This document shows, one piece after another, positions 9,681 through 12,994 of a stretch of DNA of 12,994 bases. Source of the stretch: an uncultured Bacteroidota bacterium. GTDB taxonomy: Bacteria; Bacteroidota; Bacteroidia; Chitinophagales; Chitinophagaceae. A program made the translations under genes and the position numbers. Positions within the stretch are counted from its first letter, which is position 1; each line of letters opens with the position of its first letter. The stretch is taken from NCBI GenBank assembly GCA_903847655.1, contig CAINEG010000124.1:1-12994 (forward strand). Reading direction: 5' to 3'. Under the pieces are notes generated by a model. The model saw only the letters and a program-made list of their open reading frames with translations, was not told the DNA's origin and searched no databases.

Positions 9681-9752
9681 CTGAATATATTTTATAGCAT
9701 ACAAACAATCAGTACCTTCCTATTATAGGGGTTTCATAATTTGTTTGGTATG
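9645..9752 (-). promoter_or_regulatory. Putative ribosome-mediated attenuator of asd (competing helices)
   Basis: Besides the terminator, the minus-strand leader can form an antiterminator: GGAAGG (9720-9715) pairs with CCTTCC (9677-9672, the left arm of the terminator), and CTGA (9712-9709) pairs with TCAG (9684-9681), across a small internal loop. A third helix pairs leader-ORF codons CATAC and AAACAA (9752-9741, one bulged C) with TTGTTTGTATG (9708-9698), which is the loop of the antiterminator. A ribosome paused on the His-Thr-Lys codons would disrupt this third helix and favour the antiterminator; one reaching the stop codon would cover GGAAGG and favour termination. The pairings are seen; the mechanism is inferred. 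Confidence 0.65.
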
Positions 9753-9767
9753 TTTATATTTTCTCAT
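9723..9767 (-). CDS. Putative asd leader peptide (14 aa)
   Basis: Short open frame MRKYKHTKQIMKPL, ATG at 9767-9765 and TAA at 9725-9723. Four of the 14 residues are Lys, and Thr, Ile and Met are present; these four amino acids are made from the product of Asd. The frame lies just after a good promoter and ends 2 nt before the start of the antiterminator sequence, as in known leader peptides such as thrL. No conserved homologue is known to me; the AT-rich DNA makes Lys codons common, so the bias alone proves little. Confidence 0.55.
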   Translation of the reverse strand: MRKYKHTKQIMKPL

Positions 9768-9775
9768 TGCTTGCA

Positions 9776-9807
9776 CAAAATTAATTCGAATTCAATCAAT
9801 CTCCAAA
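9776..9807 (-). promoter_or_regulatory. Bacteroidota-type promoter for the asd leader
   Basis: On the minus strand TTTG (9807-9804), a 20-nt spacer and TAATTTTG (9783-9776) match the -33/-7 consensus of Bacteroidota. The start of transcription would be near 9772, about 5 nt before the leader ATG. A second -7 match, TAAATTTG (9811-9804), overlaps the kinase stop and would give a leader about 30 nt longer, but its upstream TTG is only 14 nt away. Confidence 0.65.
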
Positions 9808-9808
9808 T

Positions 9809-10729
9809 TTATACTAATTCAATATCAAAATTAACTAGCTGAACGAACGATTGTATGCGTTCTTTAATGTCGGCTTCGTTAATTTCTGTTAATCGTTCTG
9901 TACCAAATTTTTCTACACAAAAGCTGGCTAAAGCACTACCTACAATGATGGCAGACTTCATATTATTGAAAGAGAAATCTTTAGTTTTTGCCAAATGCGC
10001 TACAAAGCCTCCTGCAAAGGTATCTCCTGCGCCGGTTGGATCAAACACTTCTTCTAATGGTAAAGCGGGTGCAAAGAATACTTCAGTGCCATGAAACAAT
10101 AAGGCCCCATGTTCTCCTTTCTTAATGATTAAGTATTTAGGTCCCATTGCCATAATTTTCTTTGCGGCTTTTACTAAACTATACTCTCCGCTTAATTGAC
10201 GTGCTTCGCTATCATTCACCATTAATACATCCACCAAGCTAATGGTATGCAATAAATCATCCATCATAATTTCCATCCAAAAATTCATCGTATCCATCAC
10301 GATTAATTTTGGACGATTTTTCATTTGCTTGATCACACTGCTTTGTACACTAGGAACTAAATTGCCCAACATTAAAATTTCACAATCTTGATAACTATCT
10401 GGCACTACAGGCTGAAAATTTTCCAAGACATTTAATTGTGTTTCTATGGTGTCACGCGTATTCATATCCAAATGATACTTGCCGCTCCAGAAAAAAGTTT
10501 TTTCGTCTTTTTTAATTTGTACCCCTTCTAAAATCACGCCTCTTGCACTTAGTGCATCTAATTCAGACTGAGGAAAGTCTCCGCCCACTACAGAAATTTG
10601 TTTCACGGTGGTAAAATTGGAAGCACACCAGGCTATATAAGTAGCCGCTCCACCAATTATTTTATCGCTTTTCCCGAAAGGGGTTTCGATGGCATCAAAG
10701 GCCATGGATCCAACTACAACTAATGACAT
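9809..10729 (-). CDS. PfkB/ribokinase-family sugar (or nucleoside) kinase
   Basis: Cytoplasmic ATP-dependent kinase of 306 residues from the ribokinase superfamily. Visible are the N-terminal PfkB signature with the GG pair (GGAATYIAW, 26-34), NDSEARQLSG (172-181), IIKKGEHGALLF (201-212), which lines the nucleotide site, and DPTGAGDTFAGGFVA (230-244) with catalytic base D236 and the anion hole formed by GAGD. The substrate cannot be assigned: the family includes ribokinase, fructokinase, adenosine kinase and heptose kinases, and the neighbours give no clue. It is transcribed alone, divergent from the tetR gene, and followed by the asd promoter and terminator. A near match to the -7 box on the minus strand, TAGTTTCG around 10759-10752, lies 23 nt upstream of the ATG. 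Confidence 0.9.
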   Translation of the reverse strand: MSLVVVGSMAFDAIETPFGKSDKIIGGAATYIAWCASNFTTVKQISVVGGDFPQSELDALSARGVILEGVQIKKDEKTFFWSGKYHLDMNTRDTIETQLNVLENFQPVVPDSYQDCEILMLGNLVPSVQSSVIKQMKNRPKLIVMDTMNFWMEIMMDDLLHTISLVDVLMVNDSEARQLSGEYSLVKAAKKIMAMGPKYLIIKKGEHGALLFHGTEVFFAPALPLEEVFDPTGAGDTFAGGFVAHLAKTKDFSFNNMKSAIIVGSALASFCVEKFGTERLTEINEADIKERIQSFVQLVNFDIELV

Positions 10730-10929
10730 GTTTTTGTTTTTAATTTTCAGCTGCGAAACTACGATTTTTACTGCTAAGATGTTTTTTGAAAAAAGAACTA
10801 ACGTTTATTCGTGCTAACTACTTGATAATCAAAAAACTAACGAATTTGAAGATTTTATTAGATTGTGGCCTAGTATTAAAGAAATAATTCTATAATTTTG
10901 TACTAACAAATGATCAATTTTATAGTAGT
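10730..10929. promoter_or_regulatory. Divergent kinase/tetR control region with four CTAAC repeats
   Basis: This 200-nt gap carries outward-facing promoters. On the plus strand TAATTTTG (10893-10900) fits the -7 box and would start the tetR transcript about 25 nt before its ATG. CTAAC occurs on the plus strand at 10798, 10814, 10837 and 10903, the first and third inside identical AACTAACG octamers 39 bp apart. TACTA (10901-10905) and TAGTA (10922-10926) frame a loose palindrome just after the -7 box, a likely place for TetR autoregulation. No RNA gene was seen. Confidence 0.45.
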
Positions 10930-11526
10930 ATGGCCAGAATTAAAACAGAAAAAAACGGTTCAAGAAAAGATGTAATTGTTAGCAAAGCAGCCACACTTTT
11001 TAGAGAAAAGGGATACAAAGCAGCCAGCATGCGCGACTTGGCCGAGGCAGTGGGTGTAGAAGCAGCTAGCTTATACAATCACATCAAATCAAAAAGTGAA
11101 TTACTTCATGAATTAGTTTTTAATGTGGCCAACAGATTTGTATTGAAGATGGATGAGATAGAATCAGAACCCATCAGTTCCTTACAAAAAATGGAAAAAT
11201 TATTACGTTTTCACATCAGTGAAATGATTCATAGTTATGAAGAAGTTTATGTAAGTGATAGAGAGTGGAAACATCTGTCTGACCCTTATTTATCCAATTA
11301 TCAAAATCAACGAAGAGTATACCGCAAAAGGATTGCAGCCATTATTGAAGAAGGCATTCGCAACAAAGAAATCAAAGCCATTGATGCCCCTACTGTTGTA
11401 TTGATTTTTTTACATGCAGTGAGCGGAATAGAAAGCTGGCATAGATCTACCAAAAAAATTAGCGCCGAGGAATTAGAGCAAAACATGGTCGCCATTTTAA
11501 TTGATGGACTAAAAGCGAATCATTAA
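10930..11526 (+). CDS. TetR/AcrR-family transcriptional regulator
   Basis: One-component regulator of 198 residues. The N-terminal TetR DNA-binding domain covers about 12-60: helix ending LFREKGYKAAS, then the helix-turn-helix MRDLAEAVGVEAASLYNHIKSKSELL at about 34-59 with the typical Y-x-H-I-x-S-K turn. Residues about 65-198 form the helical ligand-binding and dimer domain, whose ligand is not readable from sequence; the SGIESWHR segment (165-172) resembles Bacteroidota members thought to respond to acyl-CoA or lipid compounds, but this is a weak guess. TetR proteins commonly repress their own promoter and the neighbouring divergent gene, here the sugar kinase. A terminator follows directly, so it seems to be a single-gene transcript. 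Confidence 0.93.
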   Translation: MARIKTEKNGSRKDVIVSKAATLFREKGYKAASMRDLAEAVGVEAASLYNHIKSKSELLHELVFNVANRFVLKMDEIESEPISSLQKMEKLLRFHISEMIHSYEEVYVSDREWKHLSDPYLSNYQNQRRVYRKRIAAIIEEGIRNKEIKAIDAPTVVLIFLHAVSGIESWHRSTKKISAEELEQNMVAILIDGLKANH

Positions 11527-11533
11527 TCATTCT

Positions 11534-11560
11534 AGTAGTCAACACTTGACTGCTCTTTTA
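11534..11560 (+). terminator. Probable terminator of the tetR gene
   Basis: AGTAGTCAA (11534-11542), loop CAC and TTGACTGCT (11546-11554) form a 9-bp stem with one G-U pair, followed by CTCTTTTAT. It begins 7 nt after the tetR stop codon. The core AGTCAA-CAC-TTGACT is also a perfect palindrome, so an operator role is possible too. Confidence 0.6.
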
Positions 11561-11568
11561 TACAAGCA

Positions 11569-11583
11569 ACTAGAACGTCTAGT
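11569..11583. promoter_or_regulatory. Perfect 6-3-6 palindrome upstream of obg
   Basis: ACTAGA-ACG-TCTAGT is a perfect dyad about 35 bp upstream of the putative obg -7 box. The TCTAGTAGT half recurs directly at 11531-11539 and 11578-11586. The geometry fits a dimeric regulator site; the adjacent TetR protein is a candidate but nothing shows it. Confidence 0.4.
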
Positions 11584-11618
11584 AGTATAATAATCCTCAG
11601 ATAGCCACAAGATTTAGT

Positions 11619-11626
11619 TAACTTTG
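11619..11626 (+). promoter_or_regulatory. -7 promoter box of obg
   Basis: TAACTTTG matches TAnnTTTG and lies 17 nt before the obg GTG. No TTTG at the -33 spacing was found. The transcript would start about a dozen bases before the start codon, leaving no room for a normal ribosome binding site. Confidence 0.5.
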
Positions 11627-11643
11627 CCATTCATAAGTACAAA

Positions 11644-12645
11644 GTGTCAGAAAGAAACAATTTTATTGATTACATCCGCATATTTGCCCATAGTGGACAT
11701 GGAGGGGCAGGTTGCAAGCATTTTCTTCGCAATAAACTAACTGCCAAGGGCGGGCCTGATGGTGGCGATGGTGGCCGCGGTGGTCATATCATCTTAAGAG
11801 GCAATGCCCAGCTTTGGACCCTACTGCATTTACGCTATTATAAAAATGTGATTGCCGAAGATGGCGAAAACGGATCTAAGAATAAATGTACGGGTAAGGA
11901 TGGTAAAGATATTATTATAGAAGTCCCCTTAGGTACCATTGCTAGAGATGAAGCAACTGGTAAAGTAGAAGCAGAAATATTAAAAGACGGACAAGAGATT
12001 GTTCTAATCAAAGGAGGACGTGGTGGACTGGGCAATTGTAATTTTGCCACACCTACCCAGCAAGTGCCTGAATATGCACAACCAGGCGAAGATGGCTTCG
12101 AAGGTTGGAAGAATATTGAATTAAAAGTATTGGCAGATGTGGGATTAGTTGGTTTTCCTAATGCAGGAAAGTCTACACTGCTTTCAGTAATCACTGCTGC
12201 CAAACCAAAGATTGCCAACTATGCCTTTACTACTTTAACCCCTCAATTGGGTATGGTAGAATACCGCAACAATTTGTCTTTTTGTATTGCAGATTTGCCA
12301 GGTATTATTGAAGGCGCCGCCGAAGGCAAAGGATTGGGCCATCGCTTCTTAAGACATATTGAAAGAAATGCAGTGTTGTTGTTTTTAATTCCTGCAGATT
12401 CCAATGACCATAAAAAAGAATTTGAAATTTTAAAATCAGAATTAGAGCAATTCAATCCGGAGCTACTTCAAAAAGAATTCATCATTGCTATTTCAAAATC
12501 AGATTTACTGGACCAAGAATTAACCGAGGCCATCACCAAAGAATTACCTAAAAATATTCCGCATATATTTATTTCCTCTGCCACACAAAAGAACTTAGTG
12601 GAATTGAAAGATGTTTTATGGAAGGCATTGAATAAACCTATCTAA
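11644..12645 (+). CDS. obg: Obg-family GTPase (CgtA), short Bacteroidota form
   Basis: GTPase associated with the large ribosomal subunit, acting in 50S assembly and the stringent response. The glycine-rich Obg fold spans about 6-160 ([27 protein letters not shown]). The G domain follows with the P-loop GFPNAGKS (170-177), switch I FTTLTP (195-200), DLPG (217-220), SKSD (284-287, in place of NKxD) and SSAT (311-314). The protein has 333 residues and ends soon after the G domain; the C-terminal OCT domain of many Firmicute and actinobacterial Obg proteins is absent, which I recall as normal for Bacteroidota. The start is GTG: the Obg fold begins at residue 6 and no ATG is available near it. 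A strong terminator follows. Confidence 0.96.
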   Translation: MSERNNFIDYIRIFAHSGHGGAGCKHFLRNKLTAKGGPDGGDGGRGGHIILRGNAQLWTLLHLRYYKNVIAEDGENGSKNKCTGKDGKDIIIEVPLGTIARDEATGKVEAEILKDGQEIVLIKGGRGGLGNCNFATPTQQVPEYAQPGEDGFEGWKNIELKVLADVGLVGFPNAGKSTLLSVITAAKPKIANYAFTTLTPQLGMVEYRNNLSFCIADLPGIIEGAAEGKGLGHRFLRHIERNAVLLFLIPADSNDHKKEFEILKSELEQFNPELLQKEFIIAISKSDLLDQELTEAITKELPKNIPHIFISSATQKNLVELKDVLWKALNKPI

Positions 12646-12666
12646 TAAGATTTCAACTATCTAAAT

Positions 12667-12704
12667 AAAAAAAAGAGTCCCGATAAATCGGGACTCTTTT
12701 TTTT
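12667..12704. terminator. Bidirectional terminator between obg and typA
   Basis: A8 (12667-12674), GAGTCCCGAT (12675-12684), a 2-nt centre and the exact complement through T8 (12697-12704) form an 18-bp perfect inverted repeat. Each strand reads as a GC-rich hairpin with a U8 tail, so it should stop both obg (plus) and typA (minus) transcripts. Confidence 0.95.
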
Positions 12705-12718
12705 ATAATTCATTAGAG

Positions 12719-12767
12719 AATTTTTATTGGCAATTTATTTTTCAAAGAAAAATTGTCAATAAAAATT
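12719..12767. repeat. Long AT-rich inverted repeat at the typA 3' end
   Basis: Bases 12719-12736 and 12750-12767 are complementary over 18 bp with a single G-U (plus strand) or A-C (minus strand) position, around a 13-nt centre that contains TTTTTC-AAA-GAAAAA. It touches the typA stop codon, so the typA mRNA would end in two successive hairpins. Confidence 0.7.
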
Positions 12768-12994
12768 AATTCTGACCGGCCTTAGTAGCCTTGCTTCTAT
12801 TATTCTCGTCTAAAATAGATTTACGCATACGTACCGATTTTGGTGTTACTTCAATACACTCATCAAATTGAATGTACTCCATACACTCTTCCAAAGTAAA
12901 TTGAATTTTTGGAGTGATACGAACGCTATCATCACTACCGCTCGCACGGTGGTTCGTTAATTTTTTCATCTCCACAGCGTTAATATTTAAATCA
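12766..12994 (-). CDS. typA: GTPase TypA/BipA, C-terminal end only (5' part outside window)
   Basis: The last 75 residues of the translational GTPase TypA (BipA), a ribosome-binding factor involved in 50S assembly and stress or cold adaptation. The visible part covers the end of the C-terminal TypA-specific domain: EMKKLTNHRASGSDDSVRITP, FTLEECMEYIQFDECIEVTP and SVRMRKSIL, which match the family closely. The GTPase domain lies beyond the right edge. The frame remains open to base 12994, so the GTG at 12975 is an internal valine codon and not a start. The gene converges on obg. Confidence 0.93.
   Translation of the reverse strand, partial: DLNINAVEMKKLTNHRASGSDDSVRITPKIQFTLEECMEYIQFDECIEVTPKSVRMRKSILDENNRSKATKAGQN

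Noticed and set aside
9645..9770. Lysine riboswitch or T-box before asd
   Set aside because: The leader before the terminator is only about 90 nt, far shorter than the lysine riboswitch, and neither its conserved core nor a T-box sequence is visible; peptide-based attenuation fits better.
9855..10094. 79-codon plus-strand frame inside the sugar kinase gene
   Set aside because: Antisense to the conserved DPTGAGD region of the kinase; no start signal or homology pattern.
11838..12218. 126-codon open frame antisense to obg
   Set aside because: It mirrors the glycine-rich Obg fold coding sequence, has Ser/Pro-rich low-complexity composition, no promoter and no recognisable domain; a codon-composition shadow.
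12766..12975. Separate 69-residue protein starting at GTG 12975
   Set aside because: The frame is open to the window edge and the sequence matches the C-terminus of TypA, so it is a fragment of a larger gene.

Overview
The window looks like ordinary chromosome of a Bacteroidota bacterium, most likely of the Chitinophagaceae/Chitinophagales. The grounds are visibly AT-rich DNA, Bacteroidota-type promoter boxes (TAnnTTTG at -7, TTTG at -33), almost no Shine-Dalgarno sequences, a gldH gliding-motility lipoprotein gene, a Bacteroidota-type arginase-fold protein, and a short Obg without the C-terminal extension. The genus is not determined. No mobile element, CRISPR array, tRNA or rRNA was seen, and no stretch over 300 bases lacks a gene.

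Left block (1-6307, all minus strand). Reading from the right: a NUDIX-type regulator (NrtR-like), then a tightly packed set of six genes: yicC, gldH, a sensor histidine kinase, an OmpR-type response regulator, an arginase/formimidoylglutamase-fold protein, and a PBP4-type D-Ala-D-Ala carboxypeptidase (dacB) that runs off the left edge. Gaps are 1 nt (yicC/gldH), a 4-nt overlap (gldH/kinase), 2 nt (kinase/regulator), 60 nt, then a 28-nt overlap. This suggests one transcript mixing envelope, gliding and signalling functions.

Middle (6427-9612). ligA (NAD-dependent DNA ligase, plus) converges on asd (aspartate-semialdehyde dehydrogenase, minus). The 108-nt junction holds two hairpins and a partial duplication of the ligA 3' end.

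Right block (9613-12994). A PfkB-family sugar kinase (minus) lies upstream of asd. A TetR-family regulator is divergent from it, followed by obg (both plus). The C-terminal end of typA enters from the right edge on the minus strand, and obg and typA share a near-perfect bidirectional terminator.

The most interesting element lies between the kinase and asd. It has a good promoter, a 14-codon leader ORF (MRKYKHTKQIMKPL) rich in Lys and also containing Thr, Ile and Met, all end products of the pathway asd feeds, then a terminator with an 11-bp stem and U-tract. Upstream segments can form a competing antiterminator, and a third helix involves the leader codons. This has the layout of a ribosome-mediated (thrL/trpL-like) attenuator controlling asd. 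The pairings were read by eye and have not been tested by folding software or experiment.
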